Shown here one piece after another: positions 9,072 through 17,749 of a stretch of DNA of 64,000 nt (its first letter is position 1; every line of letters begins with the position of its first letter). Both the position numbers and the translations under genes were made by a program. Source of the stretch: JAGVSR01 sp963786675 (lineage in GTDB: Bacteria > Pseudomonadota > Alphaproteobacteria > Rhizobiales > Hyphomicrobiaceae); NCBI GenBank assembly GCA_963786675.1, contig CAWAZY010000004.1:434001-498000 (forward strand), given 5' to 3'. Under the pieces are notes generated by a model. It had not been told where the DNA came from. It saw nothing but the letters and a program-made list of their open reading frames with translations, and ran no database searches.

Positions 9072-9506
9072 TTACGTGCGCCAGGGATGCGCCGGCAGAT
9101 CCGATACGCCGATGACCTTCACGCCGGCCTCGGCGACGATGTGATCGTTCTCGACCGACGAGCCCGACACGCCGATGGCGCCGATGAGCACACCTTCCTT
9201 GTCCACGATGGGCAAGCCGCCAGGAAACGTGATCAACCCGTCGTTGGAATGTTCGATGCCGTAGAGCGGGCCGCCCGGCTGGGAGAGCTGGCCGATCTGG
9301 CCCGTCGGCATGCCGAAGAACACCGCCGTCTTGGCCTTCTTAATGGCGATGTCGATGGAGCCGACCCAGGCGTCGTCCATGCGGTGGAACGCCTTCAGGC
9401 TGGCGCCGCTGTCGACCACGGCGATGCACATCTTGGTCTTGGTTTTCTCAGCCGCCTTGCGGGCGGCGGCGATGATCTTCTGGGCGTCGTCGATGGTGAC
9501 GTGCAT
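9072..9506 (-). CDS. GlcG/HbpS-family (DUF336) protein
   Basis: 144 aa. A single GlcG/HbpS domain with the typical AVVDSGASLKAFHRMDDAW early block, the 'GGLPIVDKEGVLIGAIGVSG' central block and a C-terminal DHIVAEAGVKVI. Members are small oligomeric proteins; some bind haem or sit near glycolate or alkane genes, and the function is generally unknown. I chose the ATG at 9506 (MHVTIDDAQK) because it has a GGAG about 8 nt upstream and matches the family start. The open frame further upstream lacks family character. Confidence 0.85.
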   Translation of the reverse strand: MHVTIDDAQKIIAAARKAAEKTKTKMCIAVVDSGASLKAFHRMDDAWVGSIDIAIKKAKTAVFFGMPTGQIGQLSQPGGPLYGIEHSNDGLITFPGGLPIVDKEGVLIGAIGVSGSSVENDHIVAEAGVKVIGVSDLPAHPWRT

Positions 9507-9767
9507 GGGGCATTCTCCTCGAGTGGGGCCGGACGCTGCCGGAGGGCCTACGGATATCGGAAACTTCACCTGCGAAATCAACAGATGCAATGCACAGGAC
9601 TGTTGCGGCATCGGGGCATGACCGGTCCGATGGGCCGGCGGAACCGGCCCGTTGCCGCCGGATCACGCCCGCTAACCGTGTTTTTCCCTGCGTCACCCCT
9701 CGCGGGTGCACCGGGCGCGCGGACCGGTTAGACATGGCACCCGGTTGCACCAGGAGACCTCTGCCGC

Positions 9768-11452
9768 ATGGCCCGCCTGTCCCGTCCTCTCGACCAGCTC
9801 AAATCCCGATATGATGTGGTGATCGTCGGCTCCGGATACGGCGGCGGCGTCGCCGCCTCGCACCTGGCCCGGGCCGGCAAATCCGTCGCGGTCCTGGAAC
9901 GGGGCCGTGAAGTGCTGACCGGCGCCTTTCCCGGCCAAGTTTCCCGATTTGAAGAACGACTTCCAAGTCCAGGGCGCCACCTTCAAGACCGGCTCCGAAA
10001 CAGCCCTGTTCGACATCCGCATCGGCGAGGACATGCACGTGCTGGTCGGGCGTGGCCTCGGCGGCGGATCACTCGTCAATGCCGGCGTCACTCTGCGTCC
10101 CGACCGTCGCGTTTTCGAAGACGAGATCTGGCCCGGGCAGATCCGCCAGGATGGCATGCTCGACCAGGGGTACGCGCGCGCCGAAACGTGGTTGCGTCCG
10201 GCGAGCGACCCGCGCGCGTCCGAGATGACCAAGTATGGTGTACTCGCCGAAGCCGGCCGCGCGCTTGGCCGCGAGATCGTCGCCCCGCGCGTGGCGGTCA
10301 GCTTCGCCGACACCGTCAATCCGGCTGGCATCGCGCAAGCCGCCTGCACGCGCTGCGGGGATTGCTGCGCGGGCTGCAATGTCGGCGCCAAGAACACCGT
10401 TGCGCTGACCTATCTTCCCGATGCCGCACGTCATGGCGCGCATATGTTCACGGAAATCACCGTGCGCCATGTCGCCAAGGCGACCGATGGCGGCTGGCTT
10501 ATCCATGCGCGCGACACCAACGGACGCGGCAGCGACCGGATCATCGAAGCAGACATCGTCGTTCTGGCCGCGGGCACGCTGGGATCGACGGAAATCCTGC
10601 TGCGCTCGCGCGAGGCTGGCCTCGCCGTTTCCGACCGCCTCGGCCACCGTTTCTCGGCCAACGGCGATATCATTGCTTTCGGCTACGGCGCCAAGGCGAC
10701 GGTCAATTCGGTGGGCGTTGGCCATCCGGCGCGCGTTGAGGGCATGGAGATCGGCGCGTCGGTCTCGGGCCAGCTCGAATTCCGCGATCCGCACAACCTC
10801 GATCACGAACTGACCATTCAGGAAGGCGCGGTGCCGTCCGCCGTCGCGCCCTCCCTGCCGGTGATGTTCCTGCCCAACGGCCGGTTGCTCGGCGCGCTGC
10901 AAAGCCTCATCAGCGGCGTCTACAAGGGACCGTTCGCAAGCCTGCAGACATATTTCGCCGTCTCGCACGACAGCGCATCGGGCCAATTCCGGCTCGACGG
11001 CGACAAGCTGGCGCTCGGCTGGCCCGGCGCGCGCGATGAGCCCTGCTACCGGCGGCTCGACGATGCCTTGCGCGCCGTCGTCGAAACGGCAGGCGGCGAC
11101 TATGTGAAGAATCCGCTCGCTGGCACCGTGATGGGACATCAGCCGGCCACGGCCCATCCTCTCGGCGGCTGCGCCATGGGACGCGAGGCCGCCGACGGCG
11201 TCGTCAATCACAAATCGGAAGTCTTCGATACGTCGGCGGGCCGGGAGCACCGGCGCCGTCCACGACGGGCTCTACGTCATCGACGGTTCGATCATTCCGC
11301 GATCGCTGGGCGTCAATCCCCTGTTCACGATCACCGCCTTATCGGAACGTGCGCTGGCCCACATGCTTGCCGACCGGCGCCTGACACAACGCGCACGACC
11401 CCTGCCCGAAATGCCAGTGCCCGCCATGGAGGCGGGCACCGTCGTCGCTTGA
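9768..11452 (+). CDS. GMC-type oxidoreductase, interrupted by two single-base frameshifts
   Basis: About 561 codons if two extra bases are removed. The first part carries the FAD Rossmann motif VVIVGSGYGGGVAASHLARAG (about residues 17-37, written here as a landmark of the ADP-binding fold). The middle frame contains GRGLGGGSLVNAGVTL and a CTRCGDCCAGCN cysteine cluster near residue 203. The third frame ends with LYVIDGSIIPRSLGVNPLFTI, the conserved GMC C-terminal substrate/FAD block. The frame breaks near 9931-9936 (one surplus G in a CCCGGCC context) and near 11238-11246 (one surplus base in GGGCCGGG). Removing one base at each restores family sequence. It resembles cholesterol-oxidase-like GMC enzymes with an extra cysteine cluster; the substrate is unknown. 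Confidence 0.75.
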
Positions 11453-11474
11453 AATCCGAATAGGCCGGGATCTC

Positions 11475-12342
11475 TTACTTGTCGCAGGGGATATCGACGG
11501 TCGCGAACGGCACCTTGAGGCGGCACTTGCCGTTGCCGGTCTTCTTCAGGCCGTAGCCCGTCTCGCGCTCCAGTTCGGCCAGACGATCCAGAAGGCCACC
11601 AATCTTGTCGCCGGTTTCTTCGCCGTCGTCGCTGGCGATATCTTCCTCAACGGCATCCGCCTCGGCGGGGGCAGTGTCAGATGTGCCGGCGGGCGCGGTG
11701 GCGACGTCGTCGTTTGCGGTTTCAGTCGCAGGCGTAACCGGCGTTTCCGTCTCCACGGTCTTGGAGGGTGCCGGTGCCGGCTGCGCCGCCACCTCCGGCG
11801 TCTTGTTCACGATGGTCGGCTTGACCTGCGTCACAGCCGGGGCCGGGGTCGAAGGCGCGGGGGCCGGTTCCGCCGCCGCGGTCTTGGCGGCCGGAGTGCT
11901 CTTGGCGGCATCGGCGCTCGTCGTGCCATCGCCGCAACGCTGCAGATCGGCGGGCGCGGGCGACCAGATCATGGTGCGCGAAAACAGCTTGGATGCCGGC
12001 GTAGCCCTTGACGCGCAGCTTGCCGCTCTGAAGCGGGGTCAACTCGACGTCGTATTTACGCTTCTTCTCGGGGCTATAGATCCAGCCGCCGTCCCAGGTC
12101 TTGCTGCCGACCTTGCGGGCTTCGCCGATGATCTGCCGGCCGCAGCCCTTGACGTCGTTTTCGTCACGCAGCCAAACAACATGGCCGCAGAGCTTGTCGC
12201 CGCACTGCTTGATTTCAATGGCGCCCCGGCCAGTATCATTGAGCCAGACACCTTCCGGTGATGTGTCGGCGTGAGCCGCGGCAAAAGGCAAAACGGCAAG
12301 TCCAAGTCCTGCCAATAGGCTTCTTGAAAAACGCGCAGGCAT
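11475..12342 (-). CDS. DUF2147 exported protein, one frameshift
   Basis: About 289 codons. The signal peptide MPARFSRSLLAGLGLAVLPF...AHA is at residues 1-25. The DUF2147 domain (about 26-130) includes SPEGVWLNDTGRGAIEIKQCG, two more cysteines (LCGHVVW, KGCGRQ) and WDGGWIYSPEKKRKY. A Pro/Ala/Thr-rich linker and a short conserved-looking C-terminal tail (about 235-289, GGLLDRLAELERETGYGLKK) follow. A surplus base near 11988-11992 breaks the frame between GYAGI and KLFSRTMIWSP. The start at 12342 has a GAGG about 6 nt upstream; an ATG at 12369 is less well placed. DUF2147 proteins are periplasmic with unknown function. Confidence 0.7.
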
Positions 12343-12503
12343 GGCAACCTCACTGTTGGTTAAATTCATTCCGGGCCCGCATTCGCGCAAGTCGCTCCCC
12401 CTGTGGGACCGCCCTGCCAGCGGAATGTGCCTCAAATAGGAACTTCCAACGCCCTGCGCTGTTCCGTCCGTAACAATCAAAACAAGTATAACCCGAAAAC
12501 GAA

Positions 12504-12537
12504 ATGGCCGGTAACGCCCCCCAGCGATACCGGCCAT
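12504..12537 (-). terminator. Intrinsic terminator of gcrA
   Basis: A perfect 10-bp stem ATGGCCGGTA/TACCGGCCAT (12504-12513 with 12528-12537) with a 14-nt loop. Reading on the minus strand, the stem is followed by TTTCGTTTT. It lies about 50 nt after the gcrA stop and upstream of the DUF2147 gene, so it separates the two. Confidence 0.7.
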
Positions 12538-12588
12538 CTCCCCCCGCTGCCGTGCCGATCGGGCCGGCAGTCGCAAACGTTCCGGCCC

Positions 12589-13155
12589 CTAGAGGTCGGC
12601 GGATTCCTTCTTGGACGCGGCCGGTGCGGCCAGCGCCGGTGTCATCGGTACGCTGACGTCGCGCTCGCGGCGACGGGCCTGAGGCGGCTGGAAAGCACGC
12701 CGGGCGTGAAATTCGCAGTACGGAAGACCGGGCACCTTGGTCTTGCCGCAGAAATGAAAGTCAGCCATCTGCGGGTCGCCGATCGGCCAGCGGCAATGGC
12801 ATTCCGTCAGGGTCTGGATCGTCTTACGCTCGGCCAGCGGAATAACCAGTTCCTCGGCCGCCGGCTGGAAGGGCTCGGCGTCGGGCTGGTAGAGAGCCCG
12901 CAGCGCGGGATTGCCGACGGTCGCAAACCGCGATTTCGCCATGCGCTTGGCAGCAGCCGCTGCAGCAGCCCGCGGGCGGGGCCGGTGCGATTTCATCCGC
13001 GAAGTCGTGGCCCGGCCCGAAAGCCCCAGGCGATGAACCTTGCCGATCACGGCGTTGCGCGTGACGCCGCCCAGGCGCCCGGCGATCTGGCTGGCGCTAA
13101 GCCCTTCCGACCAAAGCTTTTTTAGCTGCTCGACACGCTCATCGTTCCAGCTCAT
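12589..13155 (-). CDS. gcrA: GcrA-family cell-cycle regulator
   Basis: 188 aa. The N-terminus MSWNDERVEQLKKLWSEGLS followed by SASQIAGRLGGVTRNAVIGKVHRLGLSGR is the conserved GcrA DNA-binding helix-turn-helix (residues 1-45). The C-terminus has the zinc-knuckle-like CRWPIGDP...FCG...PYCEFH pattern typical of the family. Family knowledge: GcrA binds sigma-70 RNA polymerase and promoters with CcrM-methylated GANTC sites in Alphaproteobacteria. The start at 13155 is chosen because GcrA proteins begin at MSW; an ATG at 13170 would add five residues. The gene is divergent from argD across a 571-bp region. Confidence 0.92.
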   Translation of the reverse strand: MSWNDERVEQLKKLWSEGLSASQIAGRLGGVTRNAVIGKVHRLGLSGRATTSRMKSHRPRPRAAAAAAAKRMAKSRFATVGNPALRALYQPDAEPFQPAAEELVIPLAERKTIQTLTECHCRWPIGDPQMADFHFCGKTKVPGLPYCEFHARRAFQPPQARRRERDVSVPMTPALAAPAASKKESADL

Positions 13156-13602
13156 CGGGATTAGCTCCATCTTCAAATTCCTCACTCGGGCGCGCCAAAG
13201 CCTCAGCGGGCGGGCGCTGCGCAACAGACGGGCTTTGGACAAGCAGGCCTCCGGACCGGACGCGCAAAAACGCGTGCGACGGCGGACGCCGGACATGGCA
13301 CAAAACCGCGGGACTAACGCTGGACTGGAAAACGCTGGGACAAACGCACGCGAACAAAAAGCGGCCAAACAACTGGGCCGTGCTTACGCGTGCCAGACAC
13401 GAAACCAAACAAAGGTCGCTTCTACGCGCGACATGTCGTGTCCGGACCCCCAGAACCTACAACAACTAAATTCCTGCCTACAAGGATCGCGTCCCGCCAG
13501 CTTGGGCGTTGACAGAGACAAGTGTCCTCAGCGCAACAGAGCGATTCGGCGGACCCCGGAAATCGGGCCTCTGTGGGTGACTTTCCCCGGAAAAGCGCCT
13601 GT

Positions 13603-13616
13603 TGATTCGCGAATCA
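13603..13616. promoter_or_regulatory. Palindrome containing two CcrM (GANTC) sites
   Basis: TGATTCGCGAATCA is a perfect 14-bp palindrome containing GATTC and GAATC three bases apart. It lies 18 bp upstream of the -35 element of the argD promoter and in the promoter region shared with gcrA. GcrA senses methylation of exactly such sites, so autoregulation or cell-cycle control is plausible but unproven. Confidence 0.5.
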
Positions 13617-13633
13617 CACGGGGGTGTGGCGCG

Positions 13634-13662
13634 TTGACAGCCGCCCGCGCCCCGCGTATCTA
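13634..13662 (+). promoter_or_regulatory. Sigma-70-type promoter upstream of argD
   Basis: TTGACA (13634-13639), a spacer of exactly 17 bp, and TATCTA (13657-13662). Transcription would start near 13669, 58 bp before the argD start codon. Both hexamers are close to consensus. Confidence 0.65.
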
Positions 13663-13676
13663 CGCCGCTTCCTGTG

Positions 13677-13699
13677 GCCGCCGGAAAGGCGGCTTTTTT
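13677..13699 (+). terminator. Attenuator-like intrinsic terminator in the argD leader
   Basis: GCCGCC-GGAAA-GGCGGC followed by six T (stem 13677-13682 with 13688-13693, T 13694-13699). It begins only about 8 nt after the predicted transcription start and 28 nt before the argD start codon, so it would stop most transcripts unless anti-terminated. Confidence 0.6.
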
Positions 13700-13726
13700 G
13701 ATTTGTGGGTGTCGAAGGGGCACGCG

Positions 13727-14965
13727 ATGGCCATGCCGCGCGAGGCGCCAATGCCGGTGACCGCACATCCGGCCGGAGAGGGTCCCTCCCCGGCGGTGAT
13801 GGGCACCTATGCGCGCCAGAACCTCGTCTTCAAAGAAGGCAAGGGCGCGTGGCTCTACACGGAGGATGGCACCCCCTTCCTCGACTTTGGATCGGGCGTT
13901 GCGGTCAACGCCCTGGGCCATGCCCATCCGCAGCTGGTTGCCGCCCTTACCGAACAGGCCAAGCACCTGTGGCATACGTCCAATCTCTATCGGGTGGCCG
14001 GCCAGGAAAGATTGGCCGAAGCTCTGGTGGCCGCGACGTTCGCCGATAAAGTGTTCTTCTGCAATTCCGGCGCGGAAGCCTGCGAAGGCGCGATCAAGGC
14101 CGCGCGGCGCTATCATTTCGTCGATGGCGCGCCTGAACGCTGGCGGATCATAACATTCGAGGGCGCATTCCACGGCCGCACGCTGGCGACCATCGCGGCA
14201 GGCGGCAACGCCAAGTATCTGGAGGGCTTCGGCGAGCCGGTCGACGGTTTCGATCAGGTGCCGTTCGGGGATCTGGACGCGGTGGAATCCATGATCGGTC
14301 CGGAAACGGCCGCCATCATGATTGAGCCGATCCAGGGCGAGGGCGGCGTTCGGCAGGCTTCGGATGCATTTCTCACTGCCCTTCGCGAGGTGTGCGACAC
14401 GCACGGACTGCTGCTCATCCTGGATGAAGTCCAAAGCGGCATGGGCCGCAGCGGGCGCTTGTTTGCCCACGAGTGGGCCGGCATCCGCCCCGACATCATG
14501 GCCATTGCGAAAGGCCTCGGCGGCGGGTTTCCCGTCGGCGCCATCCTGACCACAGAAGCGGCGGCCCGGGGTCTCACGCCTGGAACACATGGATCAACAT
14601 TTGGCGGCAACCCCTTGGCCACCGCCGTCGGGTTCGAAGTCTTGCGCATCATCAACGATCCCACGTTCCTCGCTGGCGTCAATCAAAAGGCCAATCGGCT
14701 TGCCCAGGGACTGGCGCAGCTGAAAGATGCCCATCCTGGCATCGTGCTTGAGGTGCGTGGCCGCGGACTCCTGGCTGGCCTGAAGCTCGCCCCGCCTGTC
14801 AGTGATGCGGTGAAAGCCGCCCTTGATCAGCACCTTTTGACGGTGGGCGCCGGCGACAACGTCATTCGCATTCTGCCGCCGCTCAACGTGACCGATAGTG
14901 AAATTGCCGATGGGCTCGACCGGCTTGGCCGCGCGCTCGCGACGCTTTCCGTTCCTTCCACCTGA
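13727..14965 (+). CDS. argD: Acetylornithine aminotransferase ArgD
   Basis: 412 aa. A class III PLP aminotransferase converting N-acetylglutamate semialdehyde to acetylornithine in arginine synthesis; many also act in lysine synthesis. Landmarks are DFGSGVAVNALGHAHP near residue 55, FCNSGAEACEGAIK near 110, LDEVQSGMGRSG near 230 and the PLP-lysine AIAKGLGGGFPVGA near 262. The ATG at 13727 follows GAAGGGG at good spacing and gives the family length. It is followed by argF after 28 bp, forming argD-argF-hslO. Confidence 0.95.
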   Translation: MAMPREAPMPVTAHPAGEGPSPAVMGTYARQNLVFKEGKGAWLYTEDGTPFLDFGSGVAVNALGHAHPQLVAALTEQAKHLWHTSNLYRVAGQERLAEALVAATFADKVFFCNSGAEACEGAIKAARRYHFVDGAPERWRIITFEGAFHGRTLATIAAGGNAKYLEGFGEPVDGFDQVPFGDLDAVESMIGPETAAIMIEPIQGEGGVRQASDAFLTALREVCDTHGLLLILDEVQSGMGRSGRLFAHEWAGIRPDIMAIAKGLGGGFPVGAILTTEAAARGLTPGTHGSTFGGNPLATAVGFEVLRIINDPTFLAGVNQKANRLAQGLAQLKDAHPGIVLEVRGRGLLAGLKLAPPVSDAVKAALDQHLLTVGAGDNVIRILPPLNVTDSEIADGLDRLGRALATLSVPST

Positions 14966-14993
14966 CCATCAGCAAACGAATAGGCCCATCTCC

Positions 14994-15929
14994 ATGGCCA
15001 AGACGACCGCCGTCCGGCATTTCCTCGACATCGACCGTTTAGATGCCAAGACCCTGCGCCGGATTATCGATAACGCGCATACGATGAAGAAGGCGGGGCG
15101 GCGCGTACCGGCCAAACTTCGCCCCAAGGGTATCGAAGACCAGGTCCTCCTGTTGATCTTCGAGAAGCCATCGACCCGCACGCGCGTATCGTTCGACGTC
15201 GGCATGCGCCAGCTGGGCGGCACCACGCTGGCACTCAATCACACGGACCTGCAGCTGGGCCGCGGCGAGAGCATTGCCGACACGGCACGCGTGCTGTCGC
15301 GCTACGGCGATGCCATCATGATCCGCGCCAACGCCCATGAGACGTTGATCGAGTTGGCCGAGCACGCCACGATCCCCGTCATCAATGGCCTCACGGACCA
15401 GACGCATCCGTGCCAGATCATGGCCGACATCATGACCTTCGAGGAGCACCTCGGACCGATCAAGGGCCGCACCGTTGCCTGGGTCGGCGATGGAAACAAC
15501 GTCGCCGTTTCGTGGATCCACGCCGCGGCACGCTTCGGCTTCACCCTGCGCCTCGCCTGCCCCGAAGAACTGATGCCCGAAAAGCAATTCATTGATTGGG
15601 CCAAGCGGGAGAAGGCGGCGGTGTCGGTTGGCATCGATCCGGTCAAGGCCGTGAAAGGCGCCGACTGCGTCGTCACCGATACCTGGGTGTCGATGGGCCA
15701 ATCCGACGCGACGCGCCGCAAGCAGATCCTGAAGCCCTATGCCGTCAACGAGGCGTTGATGGGCAAGGCCGCCAAGGACGCGATCTTCATGCATTGCCTG
15801 CCCGCTTACCGCGGACATGAAGTCAGTGAGGCCGTTCTCGAAGGACCGCAGTCGGTGATTTTCGACGAGGCAGAGAACCGCCTGCACGCACAGAAGGCCG
15901 TTCTGGCCTGGTGCCTGGGCGTCGACTGA
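14994..15929 (+). CDS. argF: Ornithine carbamoyltransferase ArgF
   Basis: 311 aa. Transfers carbamoyl from carbamoyl phosphate to ornithine, giving citrulline. The carbamoyl-phosphate motif STRTR is in EKPSTRTRVSFD (about residue 58), HPCQ is in THPCQIMAD (about 136), and the ornithine-loop motif FMHCLPAYRG (about 264) contains the conserved cysteine. The start ATG at 14994 gives MAKTTAVRHFLD, matching family N-termini. It ends 18 bp before hslO. Confidence 0.96.
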   Translation: MAKTTAVRHFLDIDRLDAKTLRRIIDNAHTMKKAGRRVPAKLRPKGIEDQVLLLIFEKPSTRTRVSFDVGMRQLGGTTLALNHTDLQLGRGESIADTARVLSRYGDAIMIRANAHETLIELAEHATIPVINGLTDQTHPCQIMADIMTFEEHLGPIKGRTVAWVGDGNNVAVSWIHAAARFGFTLRLACPEELMPEKQFIDWAKREKAAVSVGIDPVKAVKGADCVVTDTWVSMGQSDATRRKQILKPYAVNEALMGKAAKDAIFMHCLPAYRGHEVSEAVLEGPQSVIFDEAENRLHAQKAVLAWCLGVD

Positions 15930-15947
15930 TCCGAACAAGGACATGCC

Positions 15948-16928
15948 ATGAGCAGCAGTAGGGGCGCGGGCGGCAAATCGACATCTGCTCCAGGACAATC
16001 TGCGACTGGTCTGCCCACGACTGGTCTGCCCGCGACTGGTCCCGACGATCTCGTGCTGCCGTTTTCCACCGATCGCTCGGGCGTCAAAGGGCGCGTCGTG
16101 CGCATGGGGCCCGTTGTCGATACGGTGCTGCGCCGCCATGACTATCCCGACGCCGTCAGCGAGGCGCTCGGTCAAGTCTTGGCACTGACCGCCATGCTCG
16201 GGCAGCCTTTGAAACCGGGCGGACGCCTGGGGTTCCAGACCCGCACCGATGGCCCGATCCGCTTCCTGCTCGCCGATTACGAAGCTCCCGGTCGCCTGCG
16301 CGGCTACGCGAGCTTCGACAAGGACGCGATCGCCGCAGCCGGTGCGCGCGCCAAGCAGGGCGACCTGATCGGCTCTGGCCACATGGCGATGACCATAGAA
16401 AAGATTGGCGAGGACGACCGCTATCAAGGCGTCGTCGCGTTGGAGGGTCAGAGTATCGGCGCCGCCGCCCTGGCATACTTCCGCCAGTCCGAACAACTGC
16501 CGAGCTATGTGCGCCTCGCGGTGGCCCGCCATCGGGTTCAAGGCGGCGACGGGTGGCACTGGCGCGCGGGAGGATTGATGATTCAGCATCCGACCGCCGC
16601 CATCGATGACGCCGGCGCAGACGATGACACGCAGGAAGACTGGCAGCGCGCCCGCATTCTGGCGGCAAGCGTCGAAGATCACGAACTCATCGATCCGACG
16701 CTGTCGTCCGAACGGCTGCTGTTCCGCCTGTTCAACGAGGAAGACGTGCGCGTTTTCAAAGGTCAGCCGCTGCAGGCCCACTGCCGCTGTTCGCGGGAGC
16801 GGGTGCAGATGTTCCTGACGCGATTTTCGGCAGAGGATCTGGATGGCTTGCGCGAGCCGGACGGGAGCGTTTCGGTCAACTGCGAGTTCTGCAACGCGCA
16901 GTACACGTTTCCGCCCGGCGATTTCTAG
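15948..16928 (+). CDS. hslO: Hsp33 redox-regulated chaperone
   Basis: 326 aa. A cytosolic holdase activated by oxidative unfolding. The C-terminal zinc/redox centre is visible as CRCS (about residue 284) and CEFC (about 316), i.e. CxC...CxxC. The core has the Hsp33 start RGVVRMGPVVDTVL-like segment at about residues 45-60. The N-terminal extension carries three tandem 5-residue repeats (ATGLP, TTGLP, ATGPD) encoded by a 15-bp repeat at 16002-16046, which looks like recent slippage. The gene is third in argD-argF-hslO, a common alphaproteobacterial arrangement, and converges on the XRE regulator. Confidence 0.94.
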   Translation: MSSSRGAGGKSTSAPGQSATGLPTTGLPATGPDDLVLPFSTDRSGVKGRVVRMGPVVDTVLRRHDYPDAVSEALGQVLALTAMLGQPLKPGGRLGFQTRTDGPIRFLLADYEAPGRLRGYASFDKDAIAAAGARAKQGDLIGSGHMAMTIEKIGEDDRYQGVVALEGQSIGAAALAYFRQSEQLPSYVRLAVARHRVQGGDGWHWRAGGLMIQHPTAAIDDAGADDDTQEDWQRARILAASVEDHELIDPTLSSERLLFRLFNEEDVRVFKGQPLQAHCRCSRERVQMFLTRFSAEDLDGLREPDGSVSVNCEFCNAQYTFPPGDF

Positions 16929-16957
16929 CCGCCCTGATTTGCTGCCCGGCCGCCCAG

Positions 16958-17749
16958 CTATTCGTCGCGTTCGCGGGCGTAGCTGATGATCGACAGGAAG
17001 CGGATGGGAAGCTTGACGAGTTCTTCGGGACCATGCGGTGCGTCTGCGTCGAAGAACATGCTGTCGCCGGGGTGCATCGTATAGAGCTTGTCGGCGTGGC
17101 GGTAGACCACCTCGCCTTCGAGCATATACAGGAACTCCAGGCCGGAGTGCTGGAACAGCGGAAACACATCCGACTCGTGCGTCAGCGTGATCATGTAAGG
17201 CTCGACGACGAGACCGGTCGCATTGCCGCCGGAAAAACCAAGCAGCTGATACTGGTGGCCTGCACGCGTACCGCGACGCTCGATGACCAATCCTTGCCCT
17301 GCCTTGACGAAGATGGCGTCGCGCTTTTCCTCGAAACGCCGGAAGAGCGCGGTGACCGGAACACCCAGCGCCCGCGACAGCCGCTGCAAGGTCGTCAGCG
17401 ATGCCGACGTTACACCGTTTTCGATCTTGGAGAGCATGCCGAGCGACAGCCCGGTGGCGCGCGCCAGATCTGAGACGGTGATGCCAAGCTTCTTGCGGAA
17501 GGCCCGAACCTCGCGACCGATCGCAACTTCCAGGACATTGTCGCGGGCGCCCGTGAGCGCATGCGGGTCCTGACTGTCGAGCTTTTCGGGAAGGCCGTCG
17601 TCGTCAACGTCGGTTGCGGCTTCGCCGTCGGACGGCGCAATCAGAGCTACATCGCCACCCGAGCGCGAGCGATTTTGTTTGCGCAAGGACGCGCCGGTCA
17701 TGAGGGTTTCCCGCTGCTTATCCGGCTCCGCCCCTGCAACCTTCTTCAT
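16958..17749 (-). CDS. XRE-family transcriptional regulator with C-terminal cupin
   Basis: 263 aa. The HTH_3 domain (about residues 75-130) contains VSDLARATGLSLGMLSKIENG. A cupin_2 domain (about 185-255) carries HSGLEFLYMLEGEV and HPGDSMFFDADAPHGPEEL with the histidine/glutamate metal-site pattern. Such regulators (PuuR-like) often control amine or amino-acid catabolism and sense a ligand in the cupin. Its ATG overlaps the soxG stop as ATGA, so it is co-translated with the sarcosine oxidase operon and is a likely regulator of it. An alternative start is 17701. Confidence 0.85.
   Translation of the reverse strand: MKKVAGAEPDKQRETLMTGASLRKQNRSRSGGDVALIAPSDGEAATDVDDDGLPEKLDSQDPHALTGARDNVLEVAIGREVRAFRKKLGITVSDLARATGLSLGMLSKIENGVTSASLTTLQRLSRALGVPVTALFRRFEEKRDAIFVKAGQGLVIERRGTRAGHQYQLLGFSGGNATGLVVEPYMITLTHESDVFPLFQHSGLEFLYMLEGEVVYRHADKLYTMHPGDSMFFDADAPHGPEELVKLPIRFLSIISYARERDE

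Larger units (their letters stand above)
13156..13726. promoter_or_regulatory. Divergent regulatory region gcrA / argD
   Basis: 571 bp without a credible gene. It holds the minus-strand promoter of gcrA (not resolved), a palindrome with two GANTC methylation sites at 13603-13616, a sigma-70-like promoter at 13634-13662 reading toward argD, and an intrinsic-terminator-like hairpin at 13677-13699. A long frame open through the region in phase with argD has no conserved-protein character and a much longer N-terminus than any ArgD. Confidence 0.7.

Noticed and set aside
9931..11246. Programmed ribosomal frameshifting in the GMC oxidoreductase gene
   Set aside because: No slippery heptamer, and the same kind of one-base surplus appears in six other genes; sequence error is the simpler explanation.
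13040..13726. N-terminal extension of argD by 229 codons
   Set aside because: The extension covers promoter-like DNA and the gcrA 5' end and has no protein character; ATG 13727 with a GAAGGGG site gives the family length.
15039..16781. A 580-codon open frame on the minus strand opposite argF and hslO
   Set aside because: Shadow of two well-conserved genes, with no ribosome site and no motif.
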